Source of the DNA: UBA1181 sp045600225 | GTDB lineage: Bacteria; Bacteroidota; Bacteroidia; Bacteroidales; Paludibacteraceae | Length of the DNA stretch: 64,000 nucleotides | Assembly: GCA_045600225.1 (NCBI GenBank) | Contig: JAZRXL010000069.1 | Span: forward strand, 1-64,000 | Direction: 5' to 3' | In this document: positions 9,985 to 18,270 of the stretch, in pieces | How positions within the stretch are numbered: position 1 is the stretch's first letter | How the letters are laid out: every line of letters begins with the position of its first letter | The notes under the pieces: generated by a model | Told to the model about the DNA's origin: nothing | What the model saw: the letters and a program-made list of their open reading frames with translations, nothing else | Database searches by the model: none | Translations under genes and position numbers: made by a program

Positions 9985-10000
9985 TCACCAACCATTTTTT
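9971..10000 (+). terminator. Intrinsic terminator after the WaaP-like kinase
   Basis: A perfect 9-bp stem (AATGGTTGG / CCAACCATT) with an 8-nt loop is followed by a T run. The stem includes the last codons and the stop (9982-9984). Confidence 0.75.
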
Positions 10001-10016
10001 ATTTCAAATATCTCGA

Positions 10017-11324
10017 TCAATCCCTTCTTTTTAACTGATTGACATCTGTTGCATAATTCCACAAAAGAAGCTCGAACATAAAGAATGTAGGTAAAAGATG
10101 TGGACCTAGCGATTCAAAAACGCCTTGGAATGCATACGCAAAAAGGAAGAGCAGAAAGAAGAACTTGTTCTTACAATTCTTAAAACATACAAGTGGAGAA
10201 AATAGACACGCCAACAAGATCAGTAAACCTATCACACCAAACTCTGTCAATGTTCCAATATACATATTATGCGGGTGCATCTGCATCATATCTATAAAAC
10301 CCTCTTTATTCATTATAGGTTGATCGTTTATGTAGATGGTTGCATATCCATTATAGAAATCTGCATCGTTCATTCCTCTTTCTACCAAAAGCTCTCTTGC
10401 CTTCACAGCTCCGTGTCCATACACAGGACTATCTTTAATCAGTGTAGCACAAACATTCCATATCACGCGACGTGGATCGTGTGTAACAGATTTGGAGAAT
10501 TGAGGGAACAATGGCAATAGAACGACAGGCACTAAAACCAAAATTAAAAGCATCCATCGACGTTCTTTTCTCACTTTAAACCATAAACAATAGAACGCTA
10601 CGGCTAATTCAATGACAAACATCGTAATCACACCAGTACGACCAAAAGACACGGCAAAGGCGATTAGAATAAAAAATAGCGCGACAAGCGACAACACCTT
10701 AACCCACTTCTTCACGTCCTTCGCTAACCATAGATAGGCATTAAAGACAAGGGTGATATTCATAAACATATTGAATGTCATATGTGCATTTACCTTAACA
10801 GCCGCCCAATAAACATAGATGGAAATATTCTCAGCATAGGTCATCTCAGGAATATAAAGCCGCCACTGTATCGCCTGAAAGAAAACTAAAAAGGAGTAAA
10901 TAACCATCACAATGGATGATAGGCAGAGAACAACCGTGAAATCTCTAATTCTAAACTTATCATTCAAACCAATTATACCAATCACGCCATAAGCAATGAA
11001 AGGCATCCTCGACTCGATGCAGTGCATATAGTAATTGGAAGATGTTGGATTTGAATTCTCAAAAAAATGCCATATAGGTATCAACGCAAAAAAGAGAATA
11101 CAAAACAGAAAAGGTAACTTGTCATTACTCCATTTCCATCCCTTCCATCGGGAAGAAACAAGAAGATCGAGCACAAATCCTACGCCCATTATAATTAATG
11201 AGATGCGTTGAAATTTAGAAAATCCGAATGGTAATGAGGCAAAAACAAGCATCATACCCAAAACAGGTATGTAGGAGATTACCTTCTGAATGAAAGCGAT
11301 TTTGTCTTCTATTTTCTGATCCAT
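10017..11324 (-). CDS. O-antigen ligase / Wzy-type polymerase, membrane protein
   Basis: A 435-residue polytopic inner-membrane protein with about ten hydrophobic segments. Before the last membrane spans it has a large periplasmic loop containing RRVIWN and then HPHNMYIGTLTEFGVIGLL. That arrangement marks the Wzy_C/WaaL superfamily, whose loop Arg and His act in transferring or polymerising undecaprenyl-linked glycan. A GTG start at 11351 would add nine residues and overlap the upstream gene by 26 bp. The ATG at 11322-11324 lies 1 nt after that gene's TAA (11326-11328) and was preferred as a translationally coupled start. It is the third gene of a minus-strand run with the glycerate kinase and the thioredoxin-fold protein. 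Ligase and polymerase cannot be separated by sequence alone. Confidence 0.8.
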   Translation of the reverse strand: MDQKIEDKIAFIQKVISYIPVLGMMLVFASLPFGFSKFQRISLIIMGVGFVLDLLVSSRWKGWKWSNDKLPFLFCILFFALIPIWHFFENSNPTSSNYYMHCIESRMPFIAYGVIGIIGLNDKFRIRDFTVVLCLSSIVMVIYSFLVFFQAIQWRLYIPEMTYAENISIYVYWAAVKVNAHMTFNMFMNITLVFNAYLWLAKDVKKWVKVLSLVALFFILIAFAVSFGRTGVITMFVIELAVAFYCLWFKVRKERRWMLLILVLVPVVLLPLFPQFSKSVTHDPRRVIWNVCATLIKDSPVYGHGAVKARELLVERGMNDADFYNGYATIYINDQPIMNKEGFIDMMQMHPHNMYIGTLTEFGVIGLLILLACLFSPLVCFKNCKNKFFFLLFLFAYAFQGVFESLGPHLLPTFFMFELLLWNYATDVNQLKRRD

Positions 11325-11325
11325 T

Positions 11326-12225
11326 TTATATGTATATTCTATGATCCCCACCTACGCTTAATAACATATCCGCACGACATGGCATCTCCCTAAGCATATA
11401 ACGGGTTAACCTTTCAAAATGAGAGATAAAGCGTTTCAGTTCATCCTCACTCATTATTCTCAAATTCTTTTGATCGGAAGTCTGCATACGCAACTTCGTT
11501 TCTTGCAATTTTCGCCACTCGTATACTCTATCGAAAGAGGCAATTTTCAACATCACCAAGATATCAATTTTATCGAACAAAGGGCGATAATTATCTTTTA
11601 GCTGACTATTGACATATCTACGCCAAACACAATATGGATCTTCATTACGCTCCAAATCATTTACAGGAGTCAAAAGCTCAGTTTCCTTTTGTTCCACTGC
11701 ACCTACAAACCATCCATCAAAGAGAATTACATTGGGTTTACCAACAAAAATATCCCATTGCGTTTTTGGGAATGGATCATCCGTTGCTTTGTTAAATCGA
11801 GGAATAATTGTCTCAGTCTTAGAAGATGCTTCACAAAGGGATGAGATAACCTGCTCGCACAATCGTACATCGTGTGTACCTGGCACTCCTCTTGTGAACA
11901 AAAGAGGGTGTACTTCCTGAGCAAGTCTCTCCCTGTCGGAATGAGACAAATAAAAATCATCTATGCTAAAACTTACAACCCTCATCTTATATTGCTCTTC
12001 AAGCACTACTTTCAGAAGGGCACAAAAAGTAGACTTCCCAGAACCTTGAGCTCCGTTAATTCCTATGATCTGAGTCTTATCTTCAGTATTAAGTCCCGTA
12101 TGAATAAGATTGGCTAAAGGAAGGTAGACACGATCCAAATCTTCCATAAGGACCTCATCCAACATCAACTCTTCTAACTTACGCTTGAAGGCTGTTTGCA
12201 AATCGATTTTTTTCAATCCAAACAT
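11326..12225 (-). CDS. D-glycerate 3-kinase-like P-loop kinase
   Basis: A 299-residue cytoplasmic P-loop kinase. IIGINGAQGSGKST is the Walker A motif (about residues 73-86). FSIDDFYLSHSDRERL and HPLLFTRGVPGTHDV are the phrases that distinguish the plant/yeast-type glycerate 3-kinases (GLYK, class III) from uridine kinase and pantothenate kinase. VILFDGWFVGA is the Walker B-like strand. Known members convert D-glycerate to 3-phosphoglycerate with ATP; some bacterial relatives have no tested substrate. It lies 12 bp after the thioredoxin-fold gene and is followed directly by the O-antigen ligase. Nothing in the cluster explains a glycerate requirement. A glyceric-acid substituent on the glycan is conceivable but unsupported. 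Confidence 0.75.
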   Translation of the reverse strand: MFGLKKIDLQTAFKRKLEELMLDEVLMEDLDRVYLPLANLIHTGLNTEDKTQIIGINGAQGSGKSTFCALLKVVLEEQYKMRVVSFSIDDFYLSHSDRERLAQEVHPLLFTRGVPGTHDVRLCEQVISSLCEASSKTETIIPRFNKATDDPFPKTQWDIFVGKPNVILFDGWFVGAVEQKETELLTPVNDLERNEDPYCVWRRYVNSQLKDNYRPLFDKIDILVMLKIASFDRVYEWRKLQETKLRMQTSDQKNLRIMSEDELKRFISHFERLTRYMLREMPCRADMLLSVGGDHRIYI

Positions 12226-12237
12226 AGGAGAGAGGGT

Positions 12238-13623
12238 TTAGTTAGACTTGAAAATACGCTGCAACAACATTCTTAATTCATCAGTCGGTTCTGCCCCCTT
12301 CGTCATAAGGAAGTTTCCTTCTTTATCGATCAAGAAGAAACAAGGAATACTCTTGATGTTATACAGATCTTTTAATGCGTCAGGATCCTCGGCTAATAAA
12401 AATCGCATACCTTGATAACGCTGCGACAGTTTCAAAACAGACTCTGGCGTGTCGTACAAACCAACATTAAGAATTACCAAATCATTCTTATAATCGTTTT
12501 GAAAACGAACCAATACATCCAAATCCTTTTGGACCTGATCGATCATGGAATTTTCAAAGTTCAAATAGACATATTTTCCCTTAAAATCGAAAAATTTCTT
12601 CTTCTTACCATCCAACGTTCTCAACTTAAAATCAGGAGCAGAAGAACCTATCATATTAGAACTTGAATTATTCAAAATATAAGTCAAAAGGTCTCTATTT
12701 TGCTGAGACGAAACTCCCGAACCTACTTTTTGTAGCAAATCAACCACTTTGAACTGATTGAACTGGTTTTGATTAATTAAGTCATAAAGCCACTTGATGG
12801 CCACCAACTCTCTCAACTCGGGATCAGTAATTCCATATCGTTTGGTTATCAGCATGAAATACATCTTTACATTTCCCTCCTCAACAATTCGCTGGAAAGC
12901 AAGATATTGTTCTCTATCAGCTTGCGATTGGATAATGAATTCTTCAAATAGATTATTGAAGAGATCCCAAAAAGCAGGATTTTTCTCATCAACTCCCAAC
13001 TTATTCATTCTAGAAATAAGACTATCCTGATAGATTTGAGAAGAAGAGTTTAGAAGCAAAAGGAAACGGTATTCCATATACTTCCCAAGATAATTATCGG
13101 CATACAGATCATTAAAGATTTCCTTCATCTGATCAATAGATCCTAAAATAGAATCAGCGGTTCCACCGTAAATAACATGCTTCATAGAGTAGAAATCGAA
13201 GGCATCTTCAAACTCCATCAACTTAAAATTGAAATCGTTTTGCTTCAATCCAACAATATCCAATAAGATATCAGCAGGTTTAAAATAAGGATCCAACTTT
13301 TGCGCTAAGGTTCGTTCGGTATAAGAAGGGATTCTTACCTCATACTTCCTTCCCGGTTCCAAATAGATGAAACCATTGAATGTTTCAGTGGGAACAAAGA
13401 CCTGTATAGGAGAGGCAATATCAACAGATAGAGAGAACTTTCCAGAGGTATCAACCTTACAAGAATCCAACGTGCGTTGGATATTAGCGATACCATCCAT
13501 ATAATAATTAAGCTTAAGAGTCTTTCCAGCATACGATCGATCCACTCCTGAAAGAGTGGAAGTAGCTGCAAATACTCCCAAAGAAAGGGCCAAACTTACT
13601 ATCGAAAGAAGTAATCTCTTCAT
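12238..13623 (-). CDS. Exported thioredoxin-fold (TlpA/AhpC-TSA-like) protein lacking CxxC
   Basis: A 461-residue exported protein with a signal peptide (MKRLLLSIVSLALSLGVFA). Residues ~23-110 resemble the DUF4369-type beta domain common before TlpA domains in Bacteroidota, with an all-alpha middle region after it. Residues ~325-461 are a thioredoxin fold: APDFKLRTLDGKKKKFFDFKGKYVYLNF, then SIPCFFLIDKEGNFL with the cis-proline at ~427. Where the CxxC should follow the second strand, the sequence is ENSMID (about 357-362), with no cysteine. The only nearby Cys is C428, just after the cis-Pro. It therefore cannot do normal dithiol exchange and may bind rather than reduce partners. It heads the operon with the glycerate kinase and O-antigen ligase. 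Confidence 0.8.
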   Translation of the reverse strand: MKRLLLSIVSLALSLGVFAATSTLSGVDRSYAGKTLKLNYYMDGIANIQRTLDSCKVDTSGKFSLSVDIASPIQVFVPTETFNGFIYLEPGRKYEVRIPSYTERTLAQKLDPYFKPADILLDIVGLKQNDFNFKLMEFEDAFDFYSMKHVIYGGTADSILGSIDQMKEIFNDLYADNYLGKYMEYRFLLLLNSSSQIYQDSLISRMNKLGVDEKNPAFWDLFNNLFEEFIIQSQADREQYLAFQRIVEEGNVKMYFMLITKRYGITDPELRELVAIKWLYDLINQNQFNQFKVVDLLQKVGSGVSSQQNRDLLTYILNNSSSNMIGSSAPDFKLRTLDGKKKKFFDFKGKYVYLNFENSMIDQVQKDLDVLVRFQNDYKNDLVILNVGLYDTPESVLKLSQRYQGMRFLLAEDPDALKDLYNIKSIPCFFLIDKEGNFLMTKGAEPTDELRMLLQRIFKSN

Positions 13624-13642
13624 TTTATAGATATTGAAGGTA

Positions 13643-13650
13643 CAAATTTA
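13643..13650 (-). promoter_or_regulatory. -7 promoter element of the thioredoxin-fold / glycerate kinase / ligase operon
   Basis: On the minus strand TAAATTTG matches TAnnTTTG, about 20 nt before the ATG at 13623. Confidence 0.45.
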
Positions 13651-13826
13651 AGAAATTATTTAAGGAATTAAGAATTAAGAGATGATTTAGTCGATTTTAG
13701 AGATGATGTATATTATTTTTTAAGGAGAACTAAACAATCACAGACCCCGAATATTTATAAAGAAAGTTTTGATGCCACATATTTTTTTGTAATATCCACA
13801 ATTAATTCTAATCTACAATTAAACTG

Positions 13827-13834
13827 TATCTTTG
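13827..13834 (+). promoter_or_regulatory. -7 promoter element of the large lipoprotein gene
   Basis: TATCTTTG matches TAnnTTTG, 31 nt before the ATG at 13866. Confidence 0.5.
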
Positions 13835-13865
13835 CACCATCATTTATTTAATTTTACAAAACACC

Positions 13866-16025
13866 ATGAATTTTAAAACTAATTTTCTATTTCGTTTCTC
13901 GCTTTGCGTTTGCCTCATTCTGGGAATGTTCGCATGTAGCAAAAAGGGTGCTTCGCTCGAATCAATGACAGGTATTGTCAAAGATATTGATGGTACACCT
14001 ATAACCGGCGTTGAAGTATCTTCCAACGGACTATCTACAAAAACCGATGAAAATGGTATTTTCTACATAGAAAACATAGAGCAAGTGGGCTCTCGTTTTG
14101 TTCTAAAATTCGGTAAAAAGGGATATTTTGATGTGGTTCGCTCTGGTGAATGTACCTCTACCGGCATAATGGATGTTACTCTTATCAAAAACAACGTGAA
14201 GGATGTCAGCACCTCCACAAACTTTGTTTCGAGCAAAGGGGCACAGATCACAGTGGGTAATATGGAGGTGAATATTCCAAAGAATGGTCTTGTTTACGAG
14301 GATGGAACAGTTTATAACGGGAAGGTAAATATTGATGTTATATACCTCGATCCAAGTAAACCAGAGTTTCAAGCTGCGATGCCTGGAGGTGACCTGTTGG
14401 CACAAAGAGAAGATCTGAGCGAGGTGCCTTTGGTTTCATATGGTATGGTAAACGTAGTAATGAAAGATACCAAAGGGAACAAACTACAATTGAATGGCGA
14501 TGAAAAGTCGAAAGTTGTTTTCCCAATCCCTGAGAAGATGAAAGCAAAAGCCCCTACCACAATGCCTTTGTGGCATTTCAACGAAAGAAGTGGTATTTGG
14601 GAAGAGAGCGGATTAGCAGTTAGAAATGGTGATGTATACGAAGGTGAAGTGGAACACTTCTCGTGGGTGAACTTGGATGATCCAAAAGAGTTTGTAGTTC
14701 TACACGGAACGGTAAAGGATGCCAACGGAAATATTCTTCCAGGTGTAAAAGTAACTGTCGAGCAAGTAAGTGCATACACAAAAGAAGATGGTACTTATAG
14801 TGTACGCATTCCAAGTGAAACAGATGTAGAAATTACCGTTAAAAGCGAAGATTTTCTCAACTACTCCCCTGTTTTCTCAGTGATCGTAAAAGGTCAAGCT
14901 GGTGGTTCGAAATACGAACAAGACATCACCCTACCCTCTTTCCCTCAAATAAGTGGAGTGATTAACAATATCTGCGGTAAAGACCTTGTATTACCACTAT
15001 ACTGCACATACGAGGTCAATGGAAAGAGAACTAACACCCCTTTCACATTATCACAAAAAGACGGATCGTTCTCTATTAAGATACCTAACAATGCACAGAA
15101 GGTTTCACTACGTATCAACCTACCAGACAATCCGATTGTGAAAGAAGTTGAGTTTGATGGAAGCGATGTTCGCATATTAGATGGAACTCTACAAGTCTGC
15201 TACATGAAACTAGCAGAAAGAGAGGCTCCACACCTGACATACACCGATGGAACCATTGAATATCTAGAATTGGAAGAGGCAGATCACACTGATTTTGATA
15301 AGAGTGGTGAGGCCACTGCAAGCAGTGACGACTGGCTACTAAACATTAGCAAATACGTAGAAGATACAGTTACGATGAAAGGGGAATTTACCCTAAAAAA
15401 ACTGAACTTTACCTCCGGAACTGCACAAGTAAAGAAGCAGAGATTAAACAATCAGATAAAGATTAGTGTCATTGCATCAGGCAAGGTGGAAAACGAAAAG
15501 ACTGGAACGCGAGATGCTGTATTTGAAGGTACACTGATTGCCCCTTATATGTACAAAGGCAAATGCAATGATTTCAATAAACTATGTTGGGATGAGGCAA
15601 TACCAACCATGAGAACACCCGTTACATTTGTGGAGCAAAGCATAACAATAGGAATGCCAACCCACATATTCGTGTATGAGAAGGCAACCGATATGGATTT
15701 CAGAAAGTTATTGAAAATGACTACCAATGTAGAACCTCTTTTCTTCAACATGGGTTATAAGAGTGCTAATGAAGAGACCTACAAAAAGATAATAAAACTA
15801 CTAGAAGATGCTGGTTACACCAAAGAAAAAGAAGATACTTCATTTGGTTCTTGCGAATATTCAAAAGATGGCGTTTTTGTAGAAATAAACTATAAGAAGG
15901 GAGTTACATACGAATTCCGATCAGAAGGAAAACAAAAGATGCAAATGGTTGTTCAAGTAGGAACAGGTTTTGAGAAATGGATTAAAAACCTAATTAAGAA
16001 ATATCTGAATCTTGATTGGTTTTAA
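13866..16025 (+). CDS. Large lipoprotein with carboxypeptidase regulatory-like domains
   Basis: A 719-residue lipoprotein. The N-terminus is a type II signal peptide with the lipobox ILGMFACS, so the acylated Cys is residue 24. Residues ~33-100 (SMTGIVKDIDGTPITGVEVSSNG...TKTDENGIFYIENI) and ~275-350 (VLHGTVKDANGNILPGVKVTVE...YTKEDGTYSVRIP) are two carboxypeptidase regulatory-like (CarboxypepD_reg) beta-sandwich repeats. A third, weaker copy follows around 360-430. The stretch between the first two has ITVGNMEVNIPKNGLVYEDGTVYNGKVNIDV, seen in Bacteroidota surface lipoproteins. The C-terminal ~200 residues match nothing I recognise. It lies alone between two hairpins and its own promoter. It probably sits in the outer membrane; the ligand is unknown. 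Confidence 0.75.
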   Translation: MNFKTNFLFRFSLCVCLILGMFACSKKGASLESMTGIVKDIDGTPITGVEVSSNGLSTKTDENGIFYIENIEQVGSRFVLKFGKKGYFDVVRSGECTSTGIMDVTLIKNNVKDVSTSTNFVSSKGAQITVGNMEVNIPKNGLVYEDGTVYNGKVNIDVIYLDPSKPEFQAAMPGGDLLAQREDLSEVPLVSYGMVNVVMKDTKGNKLQLNGDEKSKVVFPIPEKMKAKAPTTMPLWHFNERSGIWEESGLAVRNGDVYEGEVEHFSWVNLDDPKEFVVLHGTVKDANGNILPGVKVTVEQVSAYTKEDGTYSVRIPSETDVEITVKSEDFLNYSPVFSVIVKGQAGGSKYEQDITLPSFPQISGVINNICGKDLVLPLYCTYEVNGKRTNTPFTLSQKDGSFSIKIPNNAQKVSLRINLPDNPIVKEVEFDGSDVRILDGTLQVCYMKLAEREAPHLTYTDGTIEYLELEEADHTDFDKSGEATASSDDWLLNISKYVEDTVTMKGEFTLKKLNFTSGTAQVKKQRLNNQIKISVIASGKVENEKTGTRDAVFEGTLIAPYMYKGKCNDFNKLCWDEAIPTMRTPVTFVEQSITIGMPTHIFVYEKATDMDFRKLLKMTTNVEPLFFNMGYKSANEETYKKIIKLLEDAGYTKEKEDTSFGSCEYSKDGVFVEINYKKGVTYEFRSEGKQKMQMVVQVGTGFEKWIKNLIKKYLNLDWF

Positions 16026-16034
16026 AAAAACAAA

Positions 16035-16075
16035 AACCACAACTGACTCTTCACAGAGTGATTGTGGTTACTATT
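16035..16075 (+). terminator. Intrinsic terminator after the large lipoprotein gene
   Basis: AACCACAA (16035-16042) pairs with TTGTGGTT (16062-16069). An inner ACTCT/AGAGT stem sits on a TCAC loop. An AT-rich tail follows the hairpin. Confidence 0.7.
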
Positions 16076-16394
16076 TTAAAGTATAAATGTTTCCTGAGAA
16101 CGAAATTATTTCTTTTTCTTTCGATGCAAAGATAGAACCATTCTCTTATTCGTTATGGGTAATAATATTTCATATTTGGTGGAATTTTGTTTCATTTAGC
16201 CATTTTATCGCATTTATAGGCATTTTTCACACGATTTTTTCCCTAGCACTAGGAACATCGTCATATAAACCGGTAGCAAATTTATTTGCTAGTTTTGTCG
16301 ATATCCACCAAATCAAGACAGGAATTCTTAATTTATACCTCTTACCTCATAATTCTAAGAAAATTAGTATTTTTGCATTAAATTAGGAGAAGTT
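16076..16394. other. AT-rich intergenic region upstream of mnmG
   Basis: This gap holds the mnmG promoter (16368-16375). It also holds a lone minus-strand TATCTTTG (16127-16134) with no gene downstream in that direction. A 99-codon reading frame (16087-16386) crosses most of the gap, but it is rich in Phe and Ile, includes the promoter and has no recognisable family, so I do not call it a gene. Confidence 0.5.
16368..16375 (+). promoter_or_regulatory. -7 promoter element of the mnmG operon
   Basis: TATTTTTG matches TAnnTTTG, 19 nt before the mnmG ATG. An AGGAGA word at 16386-16391 sits at ribosome-binding distance, which is unusual for this window. Confidence 0.55.
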
Positions 16395-18269
16395 ATGAAT
16401 TTTAAGTACGACGTTATTGTCATTGGTGCCGGACATGCAGGTTGCGAAGCAGCGGCTGCGGCTGCAAACCTTGGATCAAAAACACTTTTGATCACAATGG
16501 ATATGCACAAAATTGCCCAAATGAGTTGTAATCCTGCAATCGGAGGAATTGCAAAAGGACAAATTGTAAGAGAGATTGATGCCTTGGGTGGTTATTGCGG
16601 TATCGTGACCGATATGACAGCTATCCAATACAGAATGCTTAACCGCTCCAAAGGTCCTGCTATGTGGAGTCCCCGCTCTCAAGCAGATAGACAAAAGTTT
16701 AGTGAGAAATGGAGAAGCATACTTGAAAATACAGAAAACCTAAGCATTTGGCAAGACTCCGCCATTCAATTCATAATGGAAGGAAATCGCGTAAAGGGAG
16801 TAAAAACCTCGATGGGTGCGACTTTCGAAGCAAATGCAGTGGTGTTGACTGCCGGAACCTTTCTCACAGGTCTAATCCACTGTGGTAAAACACAAATCAA
16901 CGCAGGCCGTATTTCAGAACCTGCCTCCTACGGACTTACCGAACAATTGAAAGAATTGGGTGTGACAACAGGCAGAATGAAAACAGGTACTCCTGTCAGA
17001 ATCGACGGTAGAACCATAGATTTTTCTGTTATGACCGTTCAAGATGGCGAAGACGATTTCCACAAATTCTCTTTCCTAGATTTCAAACCAAGACCCCTTC
17101 AGCAGAAAAGTTGCTTTATCACTTATACAAGCGAAGAAACTCACGCTATTCTACGTGAAGGTTTACCAGATTCTCCCCTTTTCAACGGACAAATCAAAAG
17201 TATAGGTCCTCGTTACTGTCCAAGTATCGAAACAAAAATTGTGACATTTGCAGAAAAAGAGAGACATCAACTATTTCTAGAACCAGAGGGAGAAACCACA
17301 CAAGAATATTACTTGAATGGATTTTCATCTTCTCTTCCTTTGGATGTACAAGTTAGAGCTCTTAAAACTATCAAAGGTCTTGAAAACGCCAATATCTACA
17401 GACCTGGTTATGCAATTGAGTACGACTATTTTGATCCTACCCAACTAAAACATACTTTGGAATCGAAGGTAGTCGAAAACCTATTCTTTGCTGGACAGGT
17501 AAATGGTACAACAGGATACGAGGAGGCAGCCGGACAAGGTATCATCGCTGGTATCAATGCACACCAAAAATGTTGCGGTGGAAAGGAATTTATCCTTAGC
17601 CGAGACGAAGCTTACATAGGTGTACTTATCGATGATTTGGTTACTAAGGGAGTGGACGAGCCTTATAGAATGTTTACCTCGCGCGCCGAATATAGAATCC
17701 TACTAAGACAAGACGACGCAGATGCGCGCCTGACACCTAAAGGATATGAAATCGGATTAGCTACCAAAGAACGCTATGATCTTTTCAAAACAAAAGAGGA
17801 AGAAGTAAACAAATTAAAAGATTTCATCGAGAATTATTCTATCAAAACAGCCTATATCAATGATTTCTTAGTTCAGCACGGAACAACAGAATTAAAGAAC
17901 GGTTGCAAATTGGTAGATTTAGTGACTCGCCCTCAATTAAACATCGATCTACTAAAAGAAGGCATTCCTGCTTTGAAAAATGCCATCGAGAAAATAAAGA
18001 ACAGAAGAGAAGAAATTGTCGAAGCAGCAGAGATCAATATCAAGTATAAAGGATATATCGAGCGTGAAACATTGATTGCCAACAAGTTACATAGACTTGA
18101 AAATATAAAGATCAAAGGTAAATTCGACTATTCAACCATTCAATCTCTTTCAACAGAAGCAAGACAAAAGTTGGAGCGAATCAATCCAGAAACTATTGGA
18201 CAAGCAAGTAGAATTCCAGGTATATCTCCAAGCGATATCAACATCCTACTTATACTATTAGGAAGATAA
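16395..18269 (+). CDS. mnmG: tRNA uridine-5-carboxymethylaminomethyl modification enzyme MnmG (GidA)
   Basis: A 624-residue FAD enzyme. With MnmE it installs the carboxymethylaminomethyl group on U34 of wobble-position tRNAs, using methylenetetrahydrofolate. VIVIGAGHAGCEAA (about residues 7-20) is the FAD dinucleotide-binding loop. MSCNPAIGGIAKGQIVREIDALGG and TGTPVRIDGRTIDF are family signatures, and GYEEAAGQGIIAGINAH closes the FAD domain. The C-terminal helical domain that binds tRNA and MnmE is complete, ending in the usual RIPGISPSDINILLILL. The length is typical. It leads an operon with uvrC (1 nt gap), dtd, the U32 peptidase and dusB. mnmG often lies close to the replication origin in bacteria, which fits the parS sites 4-6 kb downstream. 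Confidence 0.98.
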   Translation: MNFKYDVIVIGAGHAGCEAAAAAANLGSKTLLITMDMHKIAQMSCNPAIGGIAKGQIVREIDALGGYCGIVTDMTAIQYRMLNRSKGPAMWSPRSQADRQKFSEKWRSILENTENLSIWQDSAIQFIMEGNRVKGVKTSMGATFEANAVVLTAGTFLTGLIHCGKTQINAGRISEPASYGLTEQLKELGVTTGRMKTGTPVRIDGRTIDFSVMTVQDGEDDFHKFSFLDFKPRPLQQKSCFITYTSEETHAILREGLPDSPLFNGQIKSIGPRYCPSIETKIVTFAEKERHQLFLEPEGETTQEYYLNGFSSSLPLDVQVRALKTIKGLENANIYRPGYAIEYDYFDPTQLKHTLESKVVENLFFAGQVNGTTGYEEAAGQGIIAGINAHQKCCGGKEFILSRDEAYIGVLIDDLVTKGVDEPYRMFTSRAEYRILLRQDDADARLTPKGYEIGLATKERYDLFKTKEEEVNKLKDFIENYSIKTAYINDFLVQHGTTELKNGCKLVDLVTRPQLNIDLLKEGIPALKNAIEKIKNRREEIVEAAEINIKYKGYIERETLIANKLHRLENIKIKGKFDYSTIQSLSTEARQKLERINPETIGQASRIPGISPSDINILLILLGR

Positions 18270-18270
18270 T

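Noticed and set aside
16087..16386. 99-codon open frame just upstream of mnmG
   Set aside because: Phe/Ile-rich translation, no known family, it contains the mnmG promoter and stops 8 nt before mnmG. It looks like chance in AT-rich DNA.
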